Shown: positions 26,325-36,373 of the stretch, piece by piece
Numbering within the stretch: position 1 is the first letter of the stretch
How the letters are laid out: the number at the start of each line of letters is the position of its first letter
Assembly (NCBI RefSeq): GCF_900115345.1
Contig: NZ_FOWC01000002.1
Coordinates: forward strand, 186,001 to 250,000
Length of the DNA stretch: 64,000 nt
Direction: 5' to 3'
Origin: Amycolatopsis rubida
GTDB lineage: Bacteria > Actinomycetota > Actinomycetes > Mycobacteriales > Pseudonocardiaceae
Made by a program: the position numbers and the translations under genes
The notes under the pieces: generated by a model
The model's database searches: none
What the model was told of the DNA's origin: nothing
The model's input: the letters and a program-made list of their open reading frames with translations, nothing else

Positions 26325-26453
26325 TGCTCCTCCCGACTACCGGACGGCGACGTAGCGGTTCGTGTGACAGTACCTTCGCGGATCGACAAGTTCCAGACGT
26401 GCTTCTTTCCGTGACCTGGTCTGTCCTTTGTGGACAATGGTAGGGTCGGGTGC

Positions 26454-27023
26454 GTGCCGCGCCGTTTTCTGCTGTTTTTCGTCGTGTTGTTCGGCTGGGC
26501 CGAATGGGAGCACTGGCGCGCCTCACGCCGCGGGATGGGCGGCCGCCCCGGGACGTCGGGCACCGGCGAGGCGGTGGTCGTGCTCGGTTACCGCAACGGC
26601 GGGTCGCGGGCCAATTTCGTCAATCGCTGGCGAGTGCGAGCGGCAGTACGCTCGCAGGCGCCCGGACCGTCGCGACTGGTGCTGTGCGGCGGAGCCGTCG
26701 GCGGCGCGGAGACGGAGGCCGCGCTGATGGCACGATACGCGCGGGAGTACGGCTGCCGCGGGCCGCTCGTGCTCGAAACCGAGAGCCGGTCGACGTGGGA
26801 GAACGTGCTCCACGCGGTGCCGTTGATCGAGGACGCGGACCGGATCAAGATCGTCTCGAATTCCTTGCACGCGGAAAAAGCGCGGCATTACCTGCGACGG
26901 CACCGGCCGGACTTGGCGGAGCGGCTGGTGCCCGCGCGCGACTACCGGTTCGGGGAGTGGCTGGCGCTGAAGCCGGTGCTGGCGGTGATGGGGAAACGGA
27001 ACCTGCGGCGGCTGCGGAGGTAA
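26454..27023 (+). CDS. DUF218 (YdcF/ElyC-type) membrane-anchored protein
   Basis: A 189-residue protein with an N-terminal hydrophobic helix (RRFLLFFVVLFGWAEW) followed by a DUF218 domain: EAVVVLGYRNGG, LVLCGGAVGGAETEA and the characteristic LETESRSTWENVLHAVPL. ElyC/SanA/YdcF proteins affect envelope polymer assembly or bind nucleotide cofactors; the exact reaction is unknown. GTG 26454 is chosen because TAGGGT lies seven bases before it, a leaderless arrangement; GTG 26430 would lie ahead of that -10 box. It is divergent from the AcoR-like gene. Confidence 0.8.
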   Translation: MPRRFLLFFVVLFGWAEWEHWRASRRGMGGRPGTSGTGEAVVVLGYRNGGSRANFVNRWRVRAAVRSQAPGPSRLVLCGGAVGGAETEAALMARYAREYGCRGPLVLETESRSTWENVLHAVPLIEDADRIKIVSNSLHAEKARHYLRRHRPDLAERLVPARDYRFGEWLALKPVLAVMGKRNLRRLRR

Positions 27024-27109
27024 GCCGGGGGTGCCTGGCGGTGCGCCTGGGGTTGCGGAGCCGCTAGCACCGAGAACTGGCGGACGCGGGTCGAAGGCGT
27101 CTCGCGGCG

Positions 27110-27325
27110 CGTTGACATCGCGAGCGTGCGTGGACGGGCGTTTTGCCGTGCACTGGCACCGTGAGCGTGCCGTGGACGGGCGTCTTGCGGTGTGTCGGCA
27201 TCGCGAGCGTGCATCGACGGGCGTCCTGCGCGCGAGCGTGCGTGGACGGGCGTCCTGCGGTGTGTCGGCACCGCGAGCGTGCATCGACGGGCGTCCTGCG
27301 GGGCGCTGGCACCGCGAGCGATCAC
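27110..27325. repeat. About 41-bp imperfect tandem repeats
   Basis: Five to six degenerate units of about 41 bp share GCGAGCGTGC, GACGGGCGTC and TGCGGTGTGTC blocks. One unit is truncated. The stretch to about 27545 holds no convincing gene; it continues as loosely related GCGAGC-rich sequence. Confidence 0.7.
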
Positions 27326-27547
27326 GACCCGGAGAGATCTCGCCACACACCGTGCTCGCGAGCGCTGCGGCCGAGTGCGAGCCGGAGACATCTCGCAGCG
27401 CCGGGCATGCCTGCGGCCGAGACATCGCACGCATCGCGAGCACGCGCCTCGGGCCGAAGGCACTTTGCCGCGCAAAGGCATGGCGAGCAGCGCGAGCGAG
27501 CCGCAGCCGCAGCACAGACCTCACCCCGTCGGCGGGCACGCGTTCCG

Positions 27548-27588
27548 GGCTCGTGAGTGGCGATGCCGGCATCGTCACTCACGAGCCC
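27548..27588. repeat. Dispersed hairpin element, full copy
   Basis: A full copy of the CTCGTGAGTGGC hairpin: 18-base arms (27548-27565 and 27571-27588) with one mismatch. It contains the stop codon of the TetR-MarR gene, so it forms the 3' end of that transcript. Confidence 0.7.
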
Positions 27589-28619
27589 CCGGGCAGGTGC
27601 GCGTTGATCTTGGCCACCAACGCTTCCAGCCCGGCCCGCTCGTCCCGGTCTAGCGGGGCGAAGACCATCTCGTCAGCCTCGGCCAGCACCTCGTCGAGCC
27701 CCGCGACCAGGTTGCTCCCGGCCGGAGTGGCGTAGACGCGCTTGCGCCCGCCCTCCGTGCGGCGCTCGACCAGACCGCGGCGTTCGAGCCCCTTCAGCAG
27801 CAGGGAGACGTTCGCGGGCGTCGTGTGACTCATCTCCGCGACGTCTCGCTGGATGACGCCAGGCCGCCGCTCCAGGTAGCCGAGCACCGTGGCCTGTTCG
27901 AAGGTGAGCTCGCGCGTACGGCTCCATTCCTCGATCCGCTTGTGCTGCGCCCAGCGAATCGACCGGAAAAGGTCGCCGGAGGTCGGCCGCGGCTGATTTT
28001 TCCCGCAGCCAGTTAAGTACTTAACTGGCCCTTGAGGCTGGACCAGCGGCAGGAAAAGCTCGTCGACGATCGACCGGATCCGAGCGGGCCGCAGCGGCGC
28101 GAGATCCAGCAGCAAGTCGTGGCGCACCAGCTGGAACGGCAGTTCGAGCACCGTGCCGGAGAGGTGCGCCAGGTCGATCTCGCCCCGGTCGTGCGCGCGC
28201 TGGTAGATCGACCCTTGCGGGAGCAGCCGGTCGCCGATGATCCGGTCGCGGACTTCGCCGGGGGTGGCGGCGGCGCCGAACGACAGCCCGGAGAAAGCCG
28301 CGGCGGCCGCCATGGCGAAGAATCCGGCCAGTGCTTCGCTCGTCGAGGTCAGGTACGCGAGCAGATCACCGCGCAAACTTCCGGTGTCCGGGACGGCGAT
28401 CGGGTTGACGTCGCGGTGCCGCCGCATCGCGGCCAGCACGAGTTCGTCCTTGTTGGCCCACCGCCGATAGAGCACGGCCTCGCTCGTGCGGGCCCGGACG
28501 GCGACCGATTCCATGGTCAGCCGCGCGTAACCGGCTTCGACCAGTTCGTCCCATCCGGCGGCCAGCAACGCGGATTCCAGCTGCTCGCCATGCCGGCGGC
28601 GGGCGGTTTCAGGGGCCAC
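27579..28619 (-). CDS. TetR-MarR fusion regulator
   Basis: A continuous 346-codon frame joins two regulators. Residues about 1-200 are a TetR protein (HTH LTMESVAVRARTSEAVLYRRWANKDELV, ligand domain to LFLPLVQPQ). Residues about 215-345 are a MarR protein (LFRSIRWAQHKRIEEWSR, winged helix GVIQRDVAEMSHTTPANVSLLLKGLERRGLVERR). The linker is encoded partly by a 22-bp perfect palindrome that looks like an operator, so two genes may have fused by loss of a stop codon. No start codon for a separate MarR protein is seen. It is divergent from a flavin monooxygenase, its likely target. Either it is a genuine two-headed repressor or a recent one-base lesion. Confidence 0.75.
   Translation of the reverse strand: MAPETARRRHGEQLESALLAAGWDELVEAGYARLTMESVAVRARTSEAVLYRRWANKDELVLAAMRRHRDVNPIAVPDTGSLRGDLLAYLTSTSEALAGFFAMAAAAAFSGLSFGAAATPGEVRDRIIGDRLLPQGSIYQRAHDRGEIDLAHLSGTVLELPFQLVRHDLLLDLAPLRPARIRSIVDELFLPLVQPQGPVKYLTGCGKNQPRPTSGDLFRSIRWAQHKRIEEWSRTRELTFEQATVLGYLERRPGVIQRDVAEMSHTTPANVSLLLKGLERRGLVERRTEGGRKRVYATPAGSNLVAGLDEVLAEADEMVFAPLDRDERAGLEALVAKINAHLPGGS
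28008..28029. promoter_or_regulatory. 22-bp perfect palindrome inside the TetR-MarR gene
   Basis: The core AGTTAAGTACTTAACT extends to a 22-bp perfect palindrome exactly at the junction between the TetR and MarR parts. MarR-family operators often have this TTAAGTACTTAA form. It codes for the linker PVKYLTG. It may be the relic of a MarR promoter. Confidence 0.6.
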
Positions 28620-28631
28620 TCAACTCACAAT

Positions 28632-28649
28632 AGAAAGGTTTGCCTTTCT
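28632..28649. promoter_or_regulatory. Operator AGAAAGG-TTTG-CCTTTCT
   Basis: A perfect inverted repeat with 7-bp arms and a 4-base spacer in the divergent region between the TetR-MarR fusion and the flavin monooxygenase, 12 bases upstream of the regulator's start. It is probably the TetR-half operator. Confidence 0.65.
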
Positions 28650-28703
28650 TAGCAAGTTTCCCTATCCTGGCGATCAGGAGTTCTTCGGAGCCAGGGGGTT
28701 GAA

Positions 28704-30170
28704 ATGCCGAACGCAAACCTGTCCGCGCCGGAATTGCCGGTTCTGATCGTCGGTGCGGGCCCGACCGGGCTGACGCTGGCCTGCGAACTCGCCCGGCGCG
28801 GCGTCGCGTTCCGGCTGGTCGAAGCGTCCCCCGGCCTCCGCCCGGGCTCGCGCGGCAAGGGGCTGCAGCCGCGCAGCCTAGAGGTGTTCGACGACCTCGG
28901 CGTCATCGACCGCATCCTCGCCAACGGCCGGTCGGCGATGCCGATCCTGCTGACCGGCCCCGAAGGCCAGACGAGCGGCAGCCCGACCTACGAGGAACGA
29001 CCCGATGTTCCTTACCCCGCATCGGTCATCACGCCGCAATGGCGGGTCGAAGAAACCCTCGGCCTGCGGCTGGCCGAACTCGGCGGCACGGTCGAGTTCG
29101 GCACCGCGCTCGAAAGTTTCGACCAGTCCGCCGACGCGGTGACGGCAGTGCTGCGCACCGGCGACCAGACCGAAACCGTCCGCGCGGAGTGGCTGGCCGG
29201 CTGCGACGGCGGCCGCGGTGTCGTCCGCAAACAAGCCGGAATCGCCTTCGAAGGCGAGACCGACGAACGGATCCGGATGATTGTCGCCGACCTGGCCGTC
29301 GACGGCCTCGACCGCGACGCCTGGCACATGTGGCGCTGCGCCGAGGGCTTCGTCAGCCTCTGCCCGCTGCCCTCCACCGACCTGTTCCAGTACCAGGCGC
29401 CCATCCTCGGCGAAACCGGCCTCGACCTCGCCACCCTGCAAACGATCTTCGACCGGCGAAGCGGCCGCGCCGACGTCCGCCTGCACGAGCCGGAATGGAC
29501 GTCCCTGTGGCGCTCCAACACCCGCTTGGCCGACCGATACCGCGAGGGCCGCGTCTTCCTCGCCGGCGACGCCGCGCACGTGCACTCCCCCGCCGGCGGC
29601 CAGGGCATGAACACCGGCATCCAGGACGCGCACAACCTGGGCTGGAAACTCGCCGCCGGGGTACCGGAGCTGCTGGACACCTACGAGTCCGAACGCCGCC
29701 CGGTCGCCGCCGGCGTGCTGCGGCTGTCGACCGCGCGGCTGGCCGAAGCCGCCGAGCAGAAGAGCATCCCGATTCGCAGCGACCGGGACACGACCCAGCT
29801 CAGCGTCAACTACCGCGGCTCCGCACTGGCCCGCGACGACCGCAGCGAGTCCGCGCAGCTCCGAGCAGGCGACCGCGCCCCCGACGCCCCCGGCCTCACC
29901 ACCGCCACCGGCAACTGCCGCCTGTTCGACCTCACCCGCGGCGGCCGCTTCACGCTGCTGAACTTCGGTCCCCGATTCGACTCCCCGGTCCGCACCTTCC
30001 ACGTCGTTCCCGAGCCCGCCGCCGACGACGAGATCGCCGATTCCGCCGGCCATCTGGCCCGCGCGTACTCCCCGGCCGACCGCACCCTGGTCCTGCTCCG
30101 CCCCGACGGCTACGTCGGGCTGATCTCCGACGCGGGCGACTTCTCCGCCGTCAAGGAGTACCTGCTCTAG
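28704..30170 (+). CDS. FAD-dependent aromatic monooxygenase
   Basis: A 488-residue class A flavoprotein monooxygenase of the phenol/pentachlorophenol/polyketide hydroxylase group. Motifs are VLIVGAGPTGLTLACELARRG (FAD Rossmann), the DG motif CDGGRGVVRKQAGI near 175, and RVFLAGDAAHVHSPAGGQGMN-type GD motif near 290. The C-terminal about 120 residues form the thioredoxin-like tail of this group. It would hydroxylate an aromatic compound, or inactivate an aromatic antibiotic, with NAD(P)H and O2. It heads a two-gene unit with a MarR regulator nine bases downstream and is divergent from the TetR-MarR fusion. Confidence 0.88.
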   Translation: MPNANLSAPELPVLIVGAGPTGLTLACELARRGVAFRLVEASPGLRPGSRGKGLQPRSLEVFDDLGVIDRILANGRSAMPILLTGPEGQTSGSPTYEERPDVPYPASVITPQWRVEETLGLRLAELGGTVEFGTALESFDQSADAVTAVLRTGDQTETVRAEWLAGCDGGRGVVRKQAGIAFEGETDERIRMIVADLAVDGLDRDAWHMWRCAEGFVSLCPLPSTDLFQYQAPILGETGLDLATLQTIFDRRSGRADVRLHEPEWTSLWRSNTRLADRYREGRVFLAGDAAHVHSPAGGQGMNTGIQDAHNLGWKLAAGVPELLDTYESERRPVAAGVLRLSTARLAEAAEQKSIPIRSDRDTTQLSVNYRGSALARDDRSESAQLRAGDRAPDAPGLTTATGNCRLFDLTRGGRFTLLNFGPRFDSPVRTFHVVPEPAADDEIADSAGHLARAYSPADRTLVLLRPDGYVGLISDAGDFSAVKEYLL

Positions 30171-30179
30171 CCTCTTCCC

Positions 30180-30608
30180 ATGTCCGCCCCCGACGAACTG
30201 GCCGCCACGCTGTACGGCGCGGTCAGCCTGATCGCCCGCAGGCTGCGCCAAAGCCAGGTCGCGGCCGAACTGTCCCTGCCGGAACGCTCAGCCCTGTCCC
30301 GCCTCGACCGCGACGGCCCGGCCACCACCGCCGCGCTGGCCCGCGCCGAGCAAATCACCCCGCAAGCGATGAGCACGACCATCAGCGGCCTGTCCGTCCG
30401 CGGCTTCGTCACCCGCGACGCCGACCCCGCCGACGGACGGCAGATGATCGTCTCGCTGACCCCCGAGGGCAGCGAGGTGCTGCGGGCCCGCCGCGATGCC
30501 CGGATGCGCCAGTTCGCGGCTTCGCTCAGCTCGGGGTTTTCGCCGGAGGAGCTGGCGGTGCTGAAGGAGGCGGCACCGTTGCTGGAGCGGTTGGGGCAGA
30601 CGTTCTGA
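30180..30608 (+). CDS. MarR-family regulator
   Basis: A 142-residue MarR protein with LIARRLRQSQVAAELSLPERSALSRL, HTH ALARAEQITPQAMSTTISGLSVRGFVTRD and a wing ADPADGRQMIVSLTPEG. Phenolic compounds commonly release MarR proteins from DNA, which fits its place nine bases after a flavin monooxygenase. It probably regulates that operon along with the divergent TetR-MarR fusion. ATG start; no strong Shine-Dalgarno. Confidence 0.88.
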   Translation: MSAPDELAATLYGAVSLIARRLRQSQVAAELSLPERSALSRLDRDGPATTAALARAEQITPQAMSTTISGLSVRGFVTRDADPADGRQMIVSLTPEGSEVLRARRDARMRQFAASLSSGFSPEELAVLKEAAPLLERLGQTF

Positions 30609-30703
30609 ACCGCTGTCCGTCCACTGTGGAACTCGGATGCGCATCCTCCGCTTCCTGGTATCCTGGCCGACGGACAGCAGACTCGATCAAGAGGACTCCT
30701 ATC

Positions 30704-30733
30704 GTGGCAGGTGAAGACGACATCTCCGGGTGA
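30704..30733 (+). CDS. Nine-codon leader peptide of the ABC-F operon
   Basis: A GTG eight bases after GAGGA opens a short ORF reading VAGEDDISG then TGA, with no overlap with any gene. A -10-like TATCCT lies at 30659-30664. It is followed by hairpins and a 260-base leader before the ABC-F gene. Antibiotic-resistance genes of the ABC-F and erm types are often controlled by ribosome stalling or readthrough at such leader ORFs. The short acidic peptide ending just before a hairpin fits transcription attenuation. Confidence 0.6.
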   Translation: MAGEDDISG

Positions 30734-30744
30734 GCCCGGGGCAC

Positions 30745-30799
30745 GGGCCGTCACGGCACCGGCCCCTCGCTGATCCCTCGCGCGGTCCCAGGCCGCGCG
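30745..30799 (+). promoter_or_regulatory. Attenuator-like hairpins in the ABC-F leader
   Basis: GGGCCG (30745-30750) pairs with CGGCCC (30760-30765), and CGCGCGG (30779-30785) pairs perfectly with CCGCGCG (30793-30799) around a 7-base loop. They start 11 bases after the leader ORF stop. The rest of the leader to 30996 has no other ORF I can support. Confidence 0.5.
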
Positions 30800-30996
30800 T
30801 GGAGGTTCCCGTGCTGGTCAGGCGATGTACGCCCCCGGACCCACGGGCTGCGAGGCACTCTCGATCGAAGGCGGGCGCGCCGATCGGGTGAAGCCCAGGC
30901 ACAAGCCGGGCAGCGGATCGCGAACGGCCCCACCTCAGTCGTCCACACCACCACCAGCGGGGACACCGCCCTGCCGATCCACCGCGAGGCCGCACC

Positions 30997-32615
30997 ATGT
31001 CCGATCTTCGTATCGTCCTGTCCGGGATCTCCTTCTCCTGGCCCGACGACACCCTCGTCTTCGACCAGCTCTCCGCCACCTTCCCGGCAGGCCGCACCGG
31101 GCTCGTCGCGCCCAACGGGGCCGGGAAGTCCACTCTCCTGAAGCTCATCGCCGGGCAGCTCACACCGGCCGCGGGCAGCGTCACCGCCGACGGGGTGCTC
31201 GGGTATCTCCCGCAGGACCTGCCGCTCACCGCGGATCGCACGGTCGCTGAGGTGCTGGGCATCGACGCGATCCTCAAGGCCATCACGGCCGTCGAGGGAG
31301 GCGACGCGGCCGAGGAGCACTTCACCGCCATCGGCGCGGACTGGGACATCGAGGACCGCACCCGGGCGCAGCTGGACCGGCTCGGGCTTGGCGATCTCGC
31401 CCTCGACCGGCTGCTCGGCACGCTCAGCGGCGGACAGGTCGTCTCGCTCGGCCTCGCCGCGCAACTGCTGCGCAGCCCGGACGTCCTGCTGCTCGACGAA
31501 CCCACCAACAACCTCGATCACGCCGCCCGCCAGCAGCTTTACGACCTGCTTTCCGACTGGTCCGGCTGCCTGCTCGTGGTGAGCCACGACCGTGCGCTGC
31601 TCGACCGGATGGACCGGATCGCCGAGCTCGGCGCGGACGAAATCCGGTTCTACGGCGGCAATTTCACTGAATACGAACAAGCCGTGCGGGCCGAACGCGA
31701 GGTCGCGGAAAAGAACATCCGCAACGCCGAGCACGAGGTCAAACGCGAGAAGCGCGAAATGCAGCAAGCCCGGGAACGCGCGGACAAACGGGCGAGCAAC
31801 GCGAAGCGCACTCTGTCCAGCGCTGGTCTGCCGAAGATTTTCGCGGGCACGATGAAGCGCAACGCGCAGGAGTCCGCGGCGAAGGCGGACGGTACGCATT
31901 CGGCGCGGGTCAGTGCGGCGAAGGCCAAGCTCGACCAGGCCGAACGGTCGTTGCGGGAGGATCAGAAGATCAGTCTGGAGCTGCCGAAAACGGCGGTTCC
32001 GGCTGGGCGGACGTTGTTTGACGGCAAGCATCTCCGAGTGCGCGGGCTGTTCGCGGGCGAGGGTGCGGACCTGTCTGTCCGGGGTCCGGAAAGAATTGCG
32101 CTTACCGGGCCGAACGGCGCGGGCAAGTCGACGTTGCTGCGGCTGACGCACGGCGGCCTCGCCCCGGACGCGGGCGAGATCAGCCGGGTGGACGGGCGCA
32201 TTGCGTATCTGTCGCAGCGGCTTGATTTGCTGGATGCCGAACGGACAGTCGCGGAGAATCTCGCTGACGCCGCGCCGGAAATGCTGCCCGCGGACCGGAT
32301 GAATCTGTTGGCACGCTTCCTGTTCCGCGGCGCGCGGGCGCATCTGCCGGTCGGGGTGCTGTCCGGCGGGGAACGGCTGCGCGCGACGCTCGCGTGCGTC
32401 CTGTTCGCCGAGCCCGCCCCGCAGCTGCTGCTGCTCGACGAACCGACGAACAACCTCGACCTGGTCAGCGCCGGCCAGCTGGAAAGCGCGCTCAACGCCT
32501 ACCAGGGCGCGTTCGTGGTGGTCAGCCACGACGAGCGGTTCCTGGCCGAGATCGGCGTCGACCGCTGGCTGCGGCTGGAGAACGGGCAGCTCCGGGAAAC
32601 GGCCGGGAGCACGGA

Positions 32616-32619
<4 letters not shown>
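30997..32619 (+). CDS. ABC-F protein, probable ribosome protection / antibiotic resistance
   Basis: A 540-residue soluble protein with two ABC ATPase domains and no membrane helices. Domain 1 has GLVAPNGAGKSTLLKL, LSGGQVVSLGLAAQLL and VLLLDEPTNNLD. The charged helical linker (about 215-320, AEHEVKREKREMQQARERAD) is the P-site tRNA interaction motif region. Domain 2 has ALTGPNGAGKSTLLRL, LSGGERLRATLACVL and LLLLDEPTNNLD. ABC-F proteins bind the ribosomal E site and dislodge macrolide, lincosamide, streptogramin or pleuromutilin drugs, or regulate translation. The leader peptide upstream favours an inducible resistance role. Its stop overlaps the next start (ATGA). Confidence 0.9.
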
Positions 32620-34232
<1,613 letters not shown>

Positions 34233-34311
34233 TCCGCGCCGGGCGGATGTCCGGCGGAAGGCTCCGGCAACGACCACCCCCGCGGAACATCCGCCGCGAA
34301 GGGAACGATCG

Positions 34312-35100
34312 ATGCGGCACGAGGTCCCGCGCCGCCATGTCGGTTCCGGATTCATCCCGGGCGCGGTGGCCCCTTGTCGCTCACCGCGACGACGTCCAGG
34401 TCACCGCGATCGGACAGCTCGACGTCGGGAGCACCGCGCCGATGGCCCGCGACTCCGTCTTCCAGCCCGTCTCCAGCACCAAGCCGATCACCGCGGCGGC
34501 CGTGCTGATGCTGGTCGAGGACGGCCGGTTCGGCCTGGACGCTCCGATCGCCGAACTGGCCGCCCCGATGGTCGTGCGGACGCCGCGGAGCCCGGTCGAC
34601 GACGACGTGCCCGCCGCACGGCCGATCACCGTCCGCGACCTGCTGACCTTCCGCGCCGGTTACGGCTTCCCCTCGGACTTCTCCCTTCCGCAGCTCCAGG
34701 AGCTGTTCACGGTGCAGACCGGCGGCCGCGAGGCCCGGCTGCGCCCGGAACCCGGCGGGTGGCTCGCCCGGCTGGCCCGCATCCCGCTGCCGCACCAGCC
34801 CGGCGAGTCCTGGCTGTATGACACCTGCGCCGACCTGCAAGGCATCCTGATCGCCCGCGCGTCCGGGGTCCCCGCCGCCCAACGCGACCGGTTCGCTCGC
34901 TACTACCGCTCGGCAGAAAACCAGCCGCGAGCTGCTCGCGGCCAGCCCGGTCTTCCTCGAAGGCCAGGGCCTGGGCTCCGGCGGCGCGATCGTGGCAGGT
35001 CCCGGGCCGCTACGGCTGGGCCGGCGGCACCGGAACCAGCGCTTGCCTGACGCCGGCGAGGAGTTCGGTGGCGATCCTGCTCACCCGGTGGCGTACCGCA
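34312..35100 (+). pseudogene. Beta-lactamase-family serine hydrolase, broken
   Basis: ATG 34312 opens MRHEVPRRHVGSGFIPGAV, then a frameshift leads to VAHRDDVQVTAIGQLDVGS. The catalytic SxxK (SSTKPITAAAVLML) and a YDTCADLQGIL motif in the YxN position follow. After FARYYRSAENQ the frame is lost again. A third frame gives ELLAASPVFLEGQGLGSGGAIV and GPGRYGWAGGTGTSAC, with about 60 residues missing between. The KTG-equivalent region (WAGGTGTS) is present, but the gene cannot yield a continuous protein. The serine hydrolase at 1033-2463 is a separate, intact homologue. Confidence 0.75.
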
Positions 35101-35205
35101 CATGCAGGACTTTTGGCCGGCGACGGCCACGCCGGAGTGATCCGGCGCGAGCCGCGCACTGTACTGTGGCCCGCGGGCACGAGGCAACGCGACGAGGGGT
35201 CAGAC

Positions 35206-36348
35206 GTGGGCATCTTCGACAAGATCCGCGGCGAGTTCATCGACATCATCGAGTGGACCGACGACAGCCGGGACACCATCGTGTGGCGCTTCCCGCGCTA
35301 CGACAACGAGATCAAGATGGGCGCCAAGCTCACCGTCCGCGAATCGCAGGCCGCGGTGTTCGTCAACGAGGGCCAGGTCGCCGACGCCTATCCGCCCGGC
35401 ATGTACACGCTGCAGACGCAGAACATGCCGATCATGTCCACCCTCAAGGGCTGGAAGTACGGCTTCAACTCGCCGTTCAAGGCCGAGGTGTACTTCGTCA
35501 ACACCCGGCAGTTCACCGACCTCAAGTGGGGCACGCAGAACCCGGTCATCCTGCGCGACGCGGAGTTCGGCATGGTCCGGCTGCGCGCGTTCGGCGGCTA
35601 CGCGGTCCGCGTGGTCGAGCCGGTCGCGCTGCTGAAGGAACTGGCGGGCACCGATCCGCAGTTCCGCACCGAAGAGGTGTCGGACTACCTGCGCAGCATG
35701 GTCATCAGCAAGCTCGGGCCCGCGATCGCGGCGGCCCAGGTGCCGATGCTCGACCTGGTCACCCAGCAGGACCAGATCGCGGGCAAGATCGCGAACGCGC
35801 TGAACCTCGAACTGCGCGAGGTCGGCATCGAGATCTCGAAGTTCATGATCGAGAACATCTCGGTTCCGCCCGAGGTCGAGGCCGCGATGGACAAGCGGAC
35901 CCAGATGGGCGTGGTCGGCGACCTCGACCAGTACACTAAGTTCCAGTCCGCGAACGCGATCGAGGCGGCCGCGGGCAACCAGGGCGGCGCGGGCGAGGGG
36001 CTGGGCATCGGCCTCGGCATGGCGCTCGGCCAGCGCGCGGCCGGACCGCAGCAGCAGCCCGCCCCGCAGCAGTACCAGCAGGCCCCGCCGCAGCCGCAGT
36101 ACCAGCAGCAGGCCCCGCCGCAGATGCCGCCGCCGCTGCCGCAGAGCGAGCAGTGGTTCATCGGCGCGAACGGCCAGCAGCTCGGCCCGTTCGACCGCGC
36201 GGGCCTCGGCCAGCAGATCTCCTCGGGCACGCTCGCGCAGGACACTCTGGTGTGGAAGGCGGGCATGGCGCAGTGGACCCCGGCCGCGCAGGTGCCGGAG
36301 GTCGCGGCGCTGTTCGGCGCGGCCCCGCCGCCGCTGCCGCCGTCCTGA
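35206..36348 (+). CDS. SPFH-domain protein with C-terminal GYF_2 domain
   Basis: A 380-residue protein. Residues about 1-265 form an SPFH (stomatin-like) domain of the YdjI / virion-core-protein-like group (IFDKIRGEFIDIIEWTDDSR, QAAVFVNEGQVADAYPPGMY, FRTEEVSDYLRSMVISKL). A Gly/Ala/Gln/Pro-rich linker follows (about 275-325). Residues about 326-375 form a GYF_2 domain (EQWFIGANGQQLGPFDRAGL, LVWKAGMAQWTPA), a small peptide-binding module. It probably assembles at the membrane as a scaffold. GTG 35206 follows GAGGGG. Twenty-five bases later comes a zinc-ribbon membrane protein like Bacillus YdjG, so the two probably form one complex. Confidence 0.88.
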   Translation: MGIFDKIRGEFIDIIEWTDDSRDTIVWRFPRYDNEIKMGAKLTVRESQAAVFVNEGQVADAYPPGMYTLQTQNMPIMSTLKGWKYGFNSPFKAEVYFVNTRQFTDLKWGTQNPVILRDAEFGMVRLRAFGGYAVRVVEPVALLKELAGTDPQFRTEEVSDYLRSMVISKLGPAIAAAQVPMLDLVTQQDQIAGKIANALNLELREVGIEISKFMIENISVPPEVEAAMDKRTQMGVVGDLDQYTKFQSANAIEAAAGNQGGAGEGLGIGLGMALGQRAAGPQQQPAPQQYQQAPPQPQYQQQAPPQMPPPLPQSEQWFIGANGQQLGPFDRAGLGQQISSGTLAQDTLVWKAGMAQWTPAAQVPEVAALFGAAPPPLPPS

Positions 36349-36373
36349 GCCGCGTCAACCTTCTGGGGGACCC

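Noticed and set aside
29039-30733. 564-codon plus-strand ORF over the monooxygenase and MarR genes
   Set aside because: Out-of-frame shadow; only its last nine codons (the leader peptide) have their own RBS and are kept.
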